This document shows positions 5,706 to 12,646 of a stretch of 13,825 nucleotides of DNA, piece after piece. Under the pieces are notes generated by a model, which was given only the letters and a program-made list of their open reading frames with translations, did no database searches and was not told the origin of the DNA. Source of the stretch: an uncultured Lachnospiraceae bacterium (GTDB taxonomy: Bacteria > Bacillota > Clostridia > Lachnospirales > Lachnospiraceae). The position numbers and the translations under genes were made by a program. Where the stretch lies: assembly GCA_910586275.1 (NCBI GenBank), contig CAJUIM010000106.1, positions 1 to 13,825 on the forward strand. Reading direction: 5' to 3'. Every line of letters starts with the position of its first letter. Position 1 is the first letter of the stretch.

Positions 5706-7823
5706 ATGGCAAGAAGAGAGAGGAAGAGAAGAAAGCATGCGCCAGTGGCTGCATGGATAATCGGCGGCATATTGGCGGCCGCTGTCTTTGGAGCGGCTGC
5801 ATGTCTGCTGATTATCGTAAGAAAGGAGAGCATGCTTCCAAAGCCCGATGAACTGCTGCTTACATATATGGGTTATATTCCGCAGCAGAAGTATGAAGAA
5901 ATGTATGGGATGCTCACCGAGGAATCGGCAGGGCAGATCAGCAGGGAAGCATTCATAAAACGCAATTCTTCCATTTATGAAGGCATGGAAGTACAGAATA
6001 TGACAGTGACTGTTTTGTCCTATGACAAGGAAAAACATATGGTGCAGTACCAGACTCTGTTTGATACGGCGGCAGGTTCGGTCAGCTTCGAAAACAAAGC
6101 AATTTTTCTGAAAGAAGAGGAGGGATACCGGCTGGCATGGGAGGATTCTCTGATTTATCCGGGGCTGGAGTCCCAGGATAAAATAAGGGTTTCCACGGAG
6201 CAGGCGGACCGGGGGCAGATTTTAGATCGGAACGGCCTGCTTCTTGCCGGGGAGGGCGTGGCTTCTTCGGTGGGAATTGTTCCCGGGAGATTGGAAAACC
6301 GGGAGGAGGCAATCGGGCAGATGGCGGAACTGCTCGGAATGGAGCCGGAGGGGATAGAGAAGAAATTATCGGCCAAATGGGTAAAGGATGACTATTTTGT
6401 CCCTATTAAGACAGTGCGTAAGGTGGAAGAAATCGAACTGATGGCATTGGAGCCGGAGGAAAAGGTTCTGGAAGAGTATGAAAGGCAGCAGCGATTGCTG
6501 GAAATTCCGGGAGTCATGATTTCCGATACGGAGGTAAGGACATATCCCTTGCGGGATGCGGCAGCGCATTTGGTGGGGTATGTGCAGAACGTCACCGCCG
6601 AGGACTTGGAGAAGCATGCAGGGGAAGGGTATACGGCAAACAGCGTAATCGGGAGAAGCGGGGCGGAGAGCCTGTTTGAGAAAGAACTGAAAGGGCACAA
6701 TGGCTGCCGGATTTATATGGTGGATGCCGACGGCAAAGAGAAGGAAGAACTGGCCTGCCGGGCAGTGGAGCATGGAAAGGATATAAGGCTGACCATTGAT
6801 GCTGAACTTCAGCGGGTGCTGTATGGGCAGTTTAAAGAGGATAAGGGATGTTCCGTGGCCATGGATCCTTTTACCGGGGAAGTGCTGGCATTGGTGAGCA
6901 CGCCTTCCTATGACAGCAACGATTTTATTTTGGGATTGTCAGGCGGACAGTGGACCGCATGGAACGAGGACGAAAGCCGCCCGCTCTATAACCGATTCCG
7001 TCAGGCATGGTGCCCGGGGTCTTCGTTCAAGCCCGTTACTGCGGCCGTAGGTTTGGAGACAGGAACGCTGAACCCGCAGGAAGATTATGGGAATGTGGGA
7101 TTAAGCTGGCAGAAAGATACATCATGGGGCTCATATTATGTGACTACACTGCATGCTTATGAACCGGTTATTTTGGAGAATGCACTGATTTATTCGGATA
7201 ATATTTATTTTGCGAAAGCCGCTTTGGGAATCGGGGCGGAAGGAATGAAAAATTTCCTGCTGCGGTTAGGGTTTCAGGAAGAAATGCCTTTTGAGATAAG
7301 CATGACAGCATCCCGGTTCTCCAATACGGAAAACTTTGAGACTGAGATACAGCTGGCGGACAGCGGATACGGACAGGGACAGATGCTGGTCAATCCTCTG
7401 CATTTGGCATGCATCTATACGGCTTTCTGCAATGAGGGAAATATGGTGAAGCCTTATCTGACCTATCGGCAGGATGCGGTGCCGGAGTATTGGATGGAGA
7501 AGGCTTTTTCCGCAGATACGGCAGGCATCATCCTAGAGGGAATGAAAAAGGCAGTGAACGATCCTGCCGCAACGGGATACGGAGCGCACCGGGAGGATGT
7601 CCTTCTGGCAGGCAAAACAGGGACGGCGGAAATAAAAACTTCAAAGGACGATGACAGTGGGACGGAACTGGGATGGTTTGCCGTTTTTACGGCCGAACAT
7701 ACGGCACAGCGTCCGATTCTGCTGGTCAGCATGACAGAAGACGTGAAAGGGCGGGGCGGAAGCGGATATGTGGTAGGAAAAGCGGAACAGGTGCTGGAAA
7801 GCTGGTTCGGAAGGGGGGAATAG
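5706..7823 (+). CDS. PBP2a-like penicillin-binding transpeptidase with NTF2-like N-terminal domain
   Basis: A 705-residue class B penicillin-binding protein that cross-links peptidoglycan outside the membrane. A basic N-terminus and one membrane anchor (about residues 14-38) are followed by an NTF2-like MecA-N-type domain (about 45-160), the PBP dimer domain beginning at DRGQILDRNG (168-177), and the transpeptidase domain. Active-site motifs are SSFK (439-442, nucleophile S439), SDN (497-499) and KTG (637-639). Length and order match the MecA/low-affinity PBP family, but MecA-N domains also occur in many ordinary clostridial PBPs, so resistance cannot be claimed from sequence. GGAGGT (5695-5700) sits 5 nt before the ATG. 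The gene has its own strong promoter with a BlaI/MecI-type operator, implying induction by beta-lactam or wall stress. Downstream lies a convergent chemoreceptor gene and a shared hairpin. Confidence 0.93.
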   Translation: MARRERKRRKHAPVAAWIIGGILAAAVFGAAACLLIIVRKESMLPKPDELLLTYMGYIPQQKYEEMYGMLTEESAGQISREAFIKRNSSIYEGMEVQNMTVTVLSYDKEKHMVQYQTLFDTAAGSVSFENKAIFLKEEEGYRLAWEDSLIYPGLESQDKIRVSTEQADRGQILDRNGLLLAGEGVASSVGIVPGRLENREEAIGQMAELLGMEPEGIEKKLSAKWVKDDYFVPIKTVRKVEEIELMALEPEEKVLEEYERQQRLLEIPGVMISDTEVRTYPLRDAAAHLVGYVQNVTAEDLEKHAGEGYTANSVIGRSGAESLFEKELKGHNGCRIYMVDADGKEKEELACRAVEHGKDIRLTIDAELQRVLYGQFKEDKGCSVAMDPFTGEVLALVSTPSYDSNDFILGLSGGQWTAWNEDESRPLYNRFRQAWCPGSSFKPVTAAVGLETGTLNPQEDYGNVGLSWQKDTSWGSYYVTTLHAYEPVILENALIYSDNIYFAKAALGIGAEGMKNFLLRLGFQEEMPFEISMTASRFSNTENFETEIQLADSGYGQGQMLVNPLHLACIYTAFCNEGNMVKPYLTYRQDAVPEYWMEKAFSADTAGIILEGMKKAVNDPAATGYGAHREDVLLAGKTGTAEIKTSKDDDSGTELGWFAVFTAEHTAQRPILLVSMTEDVKGRGGSGYVVGKAEQVLESWFGRGE

Positions 7824-7879
7824 AATAATCCGGAGGCAGAAAGTCCCCTTTGGAAAGGGCATGGAGTCTTGCGGCCGGG

Positions 7880-7918
7880 AAAAAGGTTCAGGCGGGGAAA
7901 TGATTTCCCTGCCTGAAC
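7880..7918 (-). terminator. Hairpin terminator of the chemoreceptor gene
   Basis: GTTCAGGC (7886-7893) pairs with GCCTGAAC (7911-7918), and the inner GGGAAA (7895-7900) pairs with TTTCCC (7904-7909), giving a 15-bp stem with one G-T wobble and a 3-nt loop. On the minus strand it is followed by five T (7884-7880) and begins 10 nt after the chemoreceptor stop. On the plus strand no T-run follows, so termination of the PBP transcript here is uncertain. Confidence 0.85.
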
Positions 7919-7927
7919 GGAATCCGA

Positions 7928-9958
7928 TTATTTACATAACTCAAATCTCTGTACCATTTTATTTAAGGCATCTGCCTGTGAAGCCAGTTCTTCCGAGGTT
8001 GCGGAAGTTTCTTGGGAGGCGGCGGAATTGTCCTGTATTCCATGGGCTATTTCCTCAATCCCTATGCGGATCTGCTTCATGCTTTCCGCCTGAACCACAG
8101 CATTTTCGGCCGTTCCCTGAATCATGTCATTGACTTTTCCTACTACGGCTACCGACTCTTTCAGAGAATCCATGGCACCTACGGCAATGGTATTTCCTTT
8201 GTTGATTTCTTCCATTGAGATCTCTATCAGTTCTTTCGTGGTACTTGCCGCTTTGGAACTTTCCAATGCCAGCTTGCCGATTTCATCGGCTACTACGGCA
8301 AAGCCTCTCCCCGCATCCCCGGCACGGGCTGCTTCTATGGATGCATTCAGGGACAAAAGGTTGGTCTGTGAAGCGATTTCTTCTATGGTCTGGATAATTC
8401 CCACTACTTTCTGCGAAGTCTCTTGAATCTTATTCATGGCGTTCATCATCTGTTTCATTTTTTCCTGATTCTCTTCAATCATGGCAGTGGCTTGGGCGGT
8501 GGCCTTTGCGGATGTTTCCGTTTCACGGAGACTGTTTTCTACCTGATCCGTAACCGTATTCGCAGTGGCGGCAAGCTGTTCTACGGCTGCGGCCTGTGTT
8601 TCGGCTCCTTCTGCCAGAATCTGGGAGGCAGAGGCCAGCTCGGAGGCTCCTGCGGATACCCGTTCGGAACTTTCGTTGATTCCCAGCATGACTTGGTTCA
8701 TGGAAGCGGAGATATTGAGCAGGGCGGTTTTAATTTTCCGGAATTCGCCCGCATAATCATGCTGTAGGTCAATGCTCAGTTTCCCGTCGGCAATCCGCGA
8801 CAGAACTTCCGCTGTCTCATCTATGTATGCAATATATTCTTTCAGCCGGCTGACTGTCTTCTGGAAAGAGTTTCCAAGATCCCCGATTTCATCTTCGGTT
8901 GTAATCACAAGCTGTACGTCCAGATTGCCGTCGGCAAGCTGCTGTGCGGTATGGTTCAGTTCCAGAATCGGTTTGGTCAGGTTTCTGGCACTTTTTTTGA
9001 TCCGGATTGCGATTAAAAGGATGCCCACAGCAAAAATCAGCATCAGTGCAATGACCATGAGGACTAACGTTGCATAATATTCCCCAAAGGGCAGGCAGCT
9101 GAGCACTAGATAGCCGGTATCTCCGGCTGTCTTCAGTGAGCCGTATTTTGTCTGGCCGTCCACTTGATATGCCAAGAACCGGTTGGTGCCGGATAATACG
9201 GCATTCATGGCATTTTCGGATATATTTACGTCTTTTATGTTTTTCTGGATGATATCGCTTTCCGGATGATAGAGGAATGTGCCGTTTTCGGACAACAGCA
9301 GAATGTAGCCGCTGCGGCCGATTTTATATTCACGCATAATATCCGTCATATGATCCAAGGAGATATCCATTCCTACTGCGCCGAGGACGGTTCCTGCTTC
9401 GTCGAAAACCGGGCATGCGGCGCTTAAAATCATCTTTCCTGTGGAAGAATCAAGATACGGCTCCGTCAGGATGGTTTCTCCCGTCTCAATGCAGCCATAC
9501 CACCCACGGCCTGTAATGTCCCAGCTTCCGTCGCTGATGTAGCCGTCGGATTGCACCAATGCGCTTGTGTCCAAGTCGGACATCCAGGCCGACAGGACAT
9601 TCTCGGTATCCGTATTGGCAATGCCGATCAGGTTTTCCATGGCTGTGTCAGCCTTTTCGGCATCCATCATATAATCTCCGGGTTTTGTTTCTGCCAAGAC
9701 TTGTCTGATTTCCGGATTCACGGCCAACTGCTCTACGCTTTTGGTATATTGCTCCAGAAATCCGGTCAGCTGATTGGCTGCCGCATTGGATTCCTGCGTC
9801 AATTCGGCCTTTTTGGATGAAAAGAAAAGCCATCCTACCATACAGACGGAAACAATCTCTATAAGCAGAAGCACCAAAATCACGCTCCCGCCGATTTGCC
9901 TCAGAATTTTAGTCTCTATGCCCTTTTTTGAAATTTTTGTCCTCTTTTGCTGTTCCAT
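7928..9958 (-). CDS. Methyl-accepting chemotaxis protein with dCache sensor
   Basis: A 676-residue transmembrane chemoreceptor. TM1 (about 24-47) and TM2 (about 296-320) bracket an extracytoplasmic double-Cache domain. A HAMP domain (321-374) and a second HAMP-like segment (about 375-430) lead into the signalling coiled coil, whose conserved hairpin tip covers about 524-560 (EEIASQTNLLSLNASIEAA and the following AGDAGRGFAVVADEI). The Cache domain keeps R151, W153, Y154, Y168, D170 and D198, the residue pattern described for amino-acid-binding dCache_1 domains, so an amino-acid ligand is likely but inferred. No C-terminal CheR-tether pentapeptide is visible. GGAGG lies 6-7 nt before the start. 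The gene has its own promoter and terminator and stands alone. It implies a chemosensory and motility system elsewhere in the genome. Confidence 0.96.
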   Translation of the reverse strand: MEQQKRTKISKKGIETKILRQIGGSVILVLLLIEIVSVCMVGWLFFSSKKAELTQESNAAANQLTGFLEQYTKSVEQLAVNPEIRQVLAETKPGDYMMDAEKADTAMENLIGIANTDTENVLSAWMSDLDTSALVQSDGYISDGSWDITGRGWYGCIETGETILTEPYLDSSTGKMILSAACPVFDEAGTVLGAVGMDISLDHMTDIMREYKIGRSGYILLLSENGTFLYHPESDIIQKNIKDVNISENAMNAVLSGTNRFLAYQVDGQTKYGSLKTAGDTGYLVLSCLPFGEYYATLVLMVIALMLIFAVGILLIAIRIKKSARNLTKPILELNHTAQQLADGNLDVQLVITTEDEIGDLGNSFQKTVSRLKEYIAYIDETAEVLSRIADGKLSIDLQHDYAGEFRKIKTALLNISASMNQVMLGINESSERVSAGASELASASQILAEGAETQAAAVEQLAATANTVTDQVENSLRETETSAKATAQATAMIEENQEKMKQMMNAMNKIQETSQKVVGIIQTIEEIASQTNLLSLNASIEAARAGDAGRGFAVVADEIGKLALESSKAASTTKELIEISMEEINKGNTIAVGAMDSLKESVAVVGKVNDMIQGTAENAVVQAESMKQIRIGIEEIAHGIQDNSAASQETSATSEELASQADALNKMVQRFELCK

Positions 9959-10007
9959 TTTAATCCTCCCTGTGCAGTTTGTCCCCTTCTATCTATTTCT
10001 TCTATCT

Positions 10008-10036
10008 ATTGTATCTCTGTTTTTATATAAATTCAA
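10008..10036 (-). promoter_or_regulatory. SigmaA promoter of the chemoreceptor gene
   Basis: On the minus strand TTGAAT (10036-10031) and TACAAT (10013-10008) are spaced by 17 bp. The flagellar sigma pattern (TAAA with GCCGATAA) is not seen, so this receptor appears to be under the housekeeping sigma. Two direct repeats of TTCTATCTATT in plus-strand sense (9987-9997 and 10000-10010) lie across the transcript start and could be a regulator site. Confidence 0.7.
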
Positions 10037-10081
10037 TAAAAATTTATCCTTTTTTTAGAATTGCGATTGTGCAAAATGTTA

Positions 10082-10122
10082 TTGACGATAGAATTTCTTT
10101 ATGAATGTAAATATGATATACT
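10082..10122 (+). promoter_or_regulatory. Weak promoter candidate(s) for the MATE gene
   Basis: TTGACG (10082-10087) lies upstream of TATGAT (10112-10117) and TATACT (10117-10122), but the spacing from TTGACG is too long (24-29 bp). The better-spaced pairing is TTTCTT (10094-10099) with TATACT at 17 bp. Either way this AT-rich patch is the most promoter-like DNA before the MATE gene and would give a leader of about 220 nt. Confidence 0.35.
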
Positions 10123-10128
10123 AAAACA

Positions 10129-10317
10129 TGTCTGAAAATTCAATCCCGGCATCTGTACTACGGCCTGTGGTTTCACCACTTTGCATGATATTTTGCGGGT
10201 CTTGACGGAAAGGGAGAAACTGGGGGGCCGTTCTGGCTGCATTTTGGGGAAGACTTGCGCAAAACGGGACATATGGGTGACGGGAAGGATTTTATTGCAT
10301 GTTCCGGGCATGCATAG
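10129..10317 (+). pseudogene. Possible decayed reading frame upstream of the MATE gene
   Basis: One plus frame reads through 10129-10317 with a single internal TGA (10186-10188). The part after it (10189-10314) encodes 42 residues with protein-like composition, including a WLHFGEDLRKTGHMG stretch, then a TAG. There is no start codon with a ribosome binding site. I do not recognise a family. It may be a gene remnant, part of a dispersed repeat, or an untranslated leader that is open by chance. The rest of 9959-10347 holds only the two promoters and the MATE ribosome binding site; a small hairpin GTGG-N5-CCAC lies at 10167-10179. Confidence 0.2.
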
Positions 10318-10347
10318 ATTTGTTATCAGAAGGGAGATGGCTGAAAC

Positions 10348-11715
10348 ATGAAGTCAACGGATTTCTCAAAGGGAAAGGTCTGGCAGAATATTGTGGCACA
10401 GTCCATTCCGCTGATACTGGCGCAGCTGGTACAGCTTTTATACAATGTGGTAGACCGTATTTACATTGGTCATCTGCCGGGGGCAGACAGCATGGCACTG
10501 ACAGGCATTGGCCTGGTGTTTCCGCTGACTACATTGATTGCAGCGTTTACGTTCCTCTTCGGCACGGGAGGGACGCCGCTCTTTTCCATTGCCAGAGGCG
10601 CAGGGGAGGAGAGGCGGGCGGAGAAAATATTGGGGAATACTTTTTCCCTCTTGCTGGGTACATCGGCTCTGCTGTTTCTATTCTGCTATTTATTCCGCAG
10701 GCCGGTTCTTTATCTGTTCGGAGCCAGTGACGAATCCTATTTATATGCGGATGCGTATCTGAGGATATATTTGCTGGGCACTCCGTTTGCCATGCTGGCC
10801 ACGGGACTGAACGGTTTTATCAATGCGCAGGGATTTCCTCGTATCGGCATGCTGACTACGCTGCTTGGGGCTGTGCTGAATCTGGTGCTGGATCCGATAT
10901 TTATTTTCGGGCTGCATATGGGCGTGGGCGGTGCCGCGCTGGCCACAGTGCTCAGTCAGGCGGTTTCCTGTATATGGGTGGTGAAATTTCTCACAGGGAA
11001 GAAAGCCTTGCTGCGTATGAAAAAGGCAAATATGCGGATAGACAGAAAACTGACCGGTGAGATTATGGCTCTGGGGATGTCGGGATTCATTATGCAGGGC
11101 ACAAACTGTCTGGTGCAGGTGGTGTGCAATGCTACGCTGAAAGTATACGGAGGCGACTTATATGTAGGTGTGATGACGGTAATTAATTCCGCCAGAGAAA
11201 TTCTGTCTTTGCCTGTCAGTGGCATTACAAACGGGGCGCAGCCTGTGCTGGGATATAATTACGGCGCGGGGGAATATGGCAAAGTCCGGCAGGCTATCCG
11301 CTTTACCGCCGGACTTGGCATTGTTTACACGCTGTTTGCATGGCTGCTGGTGATACTGAGCCCTCATCTGCTGCTGTCTGTATTTACGGAAGACATTGCT
11401 ATGATAGAGGCGGGGACTGATGCGCTGCGGCTGTACTTTTTCGGCTTTTTCTTTATGGCTTTTCAGTTTACGGGGCAGTCGGCCTTCACCGCGTTAGGCT
11501 ATTCCCGGCATGCAATCTTTTTCTCCCTGCTGCGTAAGGCAGTGATTGTTGCCCCCCTGACCGTGCTGCTGCCAAGGCTGGGGCTTGGCGTGGACGGTGT
11601 GTTTCTGGCGGAACCTATCTCCAATGCAATAGGGGGGCTGGCGTGCTTTGTGACGATGTATTTTGCGCTTTACCGAAAACTAAAGGATGGGGGCAAAGCG
11701 AAGGTTAAAAGCTAA
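10348..11715 (+). CDS. MATE family multidrug/toxin efflux transporter
   Basis: A 455-residue integral membrane protein with about twelve hydrophobic segments in two similar halves, the MATE fold; members export cationic drugs or metabolites in exchange for Na+ or H+. Family-typical stretches include the N-terminal IPLILAQLVQLLYNVVDRIY, the NLVLDPIFIFGLHMGVGGAA segment near residue 180, and the second-half counterpart with a NGAQPVLGYNYGAG segment. The sequence is most like the MepA-type branch. AAGGGAG (10330-10336) lies 11 nt upstream of the ATG, slightly far but the only candidate. The substrate cannot be read from sequence. The stop lies 3 bp from the stop of the convergent XRE-receiver gene and no T-tailed terminator separates them, so the 3' ends of the two transcripts probably overlap. 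Confidence 0.95.
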   Translation: MKSTDFSKGKVWQNIVAQSIPLILAQLVQLLYNVVDRIYIGHLPGADSMALTGIGLVFPLTTLIAAFTFLFGTGGTPLFSIARGAGEERRAEKILGNTFSLLLGTSALLFLFCYLFRRPVLYLFGASDESYLYADAYLRIYLLGTPFAMLATGLNGFINAQGFPRIGMLTTLLGAVLNLVLDPIFIFGLHMGVGGAALATVLSQAVSCIWVVKFLTGKKALLRMKKANMRIDRKLTGEIMALGMSGFIMQGTNCLVQVVCNATLKVYGGDLYVGVMTVINSAREILSLPVSGITNGAQPVLGYNYGAGEYGKVRQAIRFTAGLGIVYTLFAWLLVILSPHLLLSVFTEDIAMIEAGTDALRLYFFGFFFMAFQFTGQSAFTALGYSRHAIFFSLLRKAVIVAPLTVLLPRLGLGVDGVFLAEPISNAIGGLACFVTMYFALYRKLKDGGKAKVKS

Positions 11716-11718
11716 GCG

Positions 11719-12267
11719 TCAGCAGCTTAATGCTGCCGTGATCTGTTCCGGCAGGAACGGTTTTGTGACATATGCGTCGGCGCCATGCTTTTCCGCCGTA
11801 TGACGGGTTTCCTCGGAATGGTCGGCTGTAATGATAATGACCTTTACTCCCGGATAGTCTTCTTTTATCCGCTTTAAAGAGTCCAAGCCGTTTTCTTCGG
11901 GAAGGTGAATGTCTAAAAACACGGCATGCGGGACAGAGGTACGCATTTTGTCAAATAATTGGGAACTGTTTTCGGCTATGCCGGTACATAGATTGCCCTC
12001 TTTCTCCAGAATATCCCTGATTGCCCTGCCGATCAGGGGAGCATCGTCGCATACCATAAACTCGGCCTTGCCGGCTCTGCCAAGCAAATGATCCGTTGTT
12101 ACCGAGAAGAAGTCTGCCAATGAACAGAGCATAAAAATGTCCGGTATGGAGATGCCGTTCTCCCATTTGGAGACGGCACCGACCGTAACTCCCATTTCCG
12201 CGGCCAGAATTTCCTGCGTAATATTTTTTTCTTTGCGTAAAGTCTGAATCTGTTTTCCTATATTCAT
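11719..12267 (-). CDS. XRE-type HTH regulator fused to a response-regulator receiver domain
   Basis: A 182-residue protein with two domains in the reverse of the usual response-regulator order. Residues about 3-62 form an XRE/Cro-type helix-turn-helix (TQEILAAEMGVTVGAVSKWE), and residues about 68-182 form a receiver domain. Receiver residues are intact: acidic pair D74/D75, phosphoacceptor D119 (in FLDIHLP), T147 and K169 followed by Pro. It should therefore be phosphorylatable, yet no histidine kinase is adjacent. The start at 12267 is chosen because AAGGAAAA lies just upstream; the frame remains open to an ATG at 12384, which lacks a ribosome binding site and would add a tail of no domain character. 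The gene has its own strong promoter and a long leader with several inverted repeats, suggesting autoregulation. The target genes are unknown; the convergent MATE gene is only a neighbour. Confidence 0.9.
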   Translation of the reverse strand: MNIGKQIQTLRKEKNITQEILAAEMGVTVGAVSKWENGISIPDIFMLCSLADFFSVTTDHLLGRAGKAEFMVCDDAPLIGRAIRDILEKEGNLCTGIAENSSQLFDKMRTSVPHAVFLDIHLPEENGLDSLKRIKEDYPGVKVIIITADHSEETRHTAEKHGADAYVTKPFLPEQITAALSC

Positions 12268-12316
12268 ATGATTTTCCTTTCTTTCTGTTTGTCGGTAAAT
12301 GTTTTCGCTGCTTTCT

Positions 12317-12352
12317 GTATCGATACGTTTTCGGGAACCAATGATGTTCCCG
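12317..12352 (-). promoter_or_regulatory. Two dyads in the leader of the XRE-receiver gene
   Basis: GTATCGATAC (12317-12326) is a perfect 10-bp palindrome, and CGGGAAC-N7-GTTCCCG (12332-12352) is a perfect 7-bp inverted repeat. They lie 50-85 nt upstream of the start codon, inside the transcribed leader. They could be operators for the XRE domain or RNA stem-loops; no T-run follows either, so they are not terminators. Confidence 0.45.
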
Positions 12353-12407
12353 GCACGGATTCTTGCTGCCTGTAAGCACAGCATACTGCCTGCAAAAATT
12401 CAGTGCT

Positions 12408-12452
12408 TCCTCCGGAGGATAACGGTGAACGGGAAATCTGTCCGCCGTTCAC
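12408..12452 (-). promoter_or_regulatory. Dyads at the 5' end of the XRE-receiver transcript
   Basis: GTGAACGG (12425-12432) and CCGTTCAC (12445-12452) are perfect 8-bp inverted repeats with a 12-nt centre, and TCCTCCGGAGGA (12408-12419) is a perfect 12-bp palindrome. With the promoter at 12458-12486 the transcript would start near 12451, so the first dyad is either an operator at +1 or a stem-loop at the very 5' end of the mRNA. Confidence 0.5.
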
Positions 12453-12457
12453 TATAG

Positions 12458-12486
12458 ATTATAGAGCGGTATCCGACGGAAGGCAA
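12458..12486 (-). promoter_or_regulatory. SigmaA promoter of the XRE-receiver gene
   Basis: On the minus strand TTGCCT (12486-12481) and a perfect TATAAT (12463-12458) are separated by 17 bp. The start codon is about 185 nt downstream of the predicted transcript start, an unusually long leader for such a small gene. Apart from this promoter, the leader dyads and the downstream terminator, I see nothing in the 12268-12646 gap. Confidence 0.75.
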
Positions 12487-12558
12487 TGGATGGTTCGGAA
12501 AGCAAATTTTACTGTCAGGAAAAGGAAGTTCATGGTGTTATGGGAAAAAGGGCATAAC

Positions 12559-12617
12559 AAAAAAGTATCAATCCGAATCGGCCTGAAAAAGTGCCTTATC
12601 CGGACTGATACTTTTTT
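12559..12617 (-). terminator. Large hairpin terminator, bidirectional in form
   Basis: AAAAAAGTATCA (12559-12570) pairs with TGATACTTTTTT (12606-12617). An inner TCCG (12572-12575) pairs with CGGA (12601-12604), and GGC pairs with GCC nearer the loop. Six T follow the GC-containing stem on both strands. It lies 30 nt beyond the stop of the FlxA-like gene on the minus strand and isolates it from the XRE-receiver promoter. Confidence 0.85.
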
Positions 12618-12646
12618 ATATTGCCAAAGGAAACAGTGCAATATTT

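Noticed and set aside
5530..5760. 76-codon frame overlapping the PBP promoter and start
   Set aside because: It begins upstream of the mapped-by-eye promoter, lacks a ribosome binding site, and runs into the PBP coding start in another frame.
7846..7859. CCCTTTGGAAAGGG as a terminator of the PBP gene
   Set aside because: The loop would be only 2 nt unless the stem is shortened, and no T-run follows on the plus strand.
12264..12452. 62-codon GTG-start frame whose stop overlaps the XRE-receiver start (ATGA)
   Set aside because: The overlap looks like translational coupling, but the GTG sits at the predicted transcript start with no ribosome binding site, and the sequence matches no family I know. 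It is better read as a structured leader.
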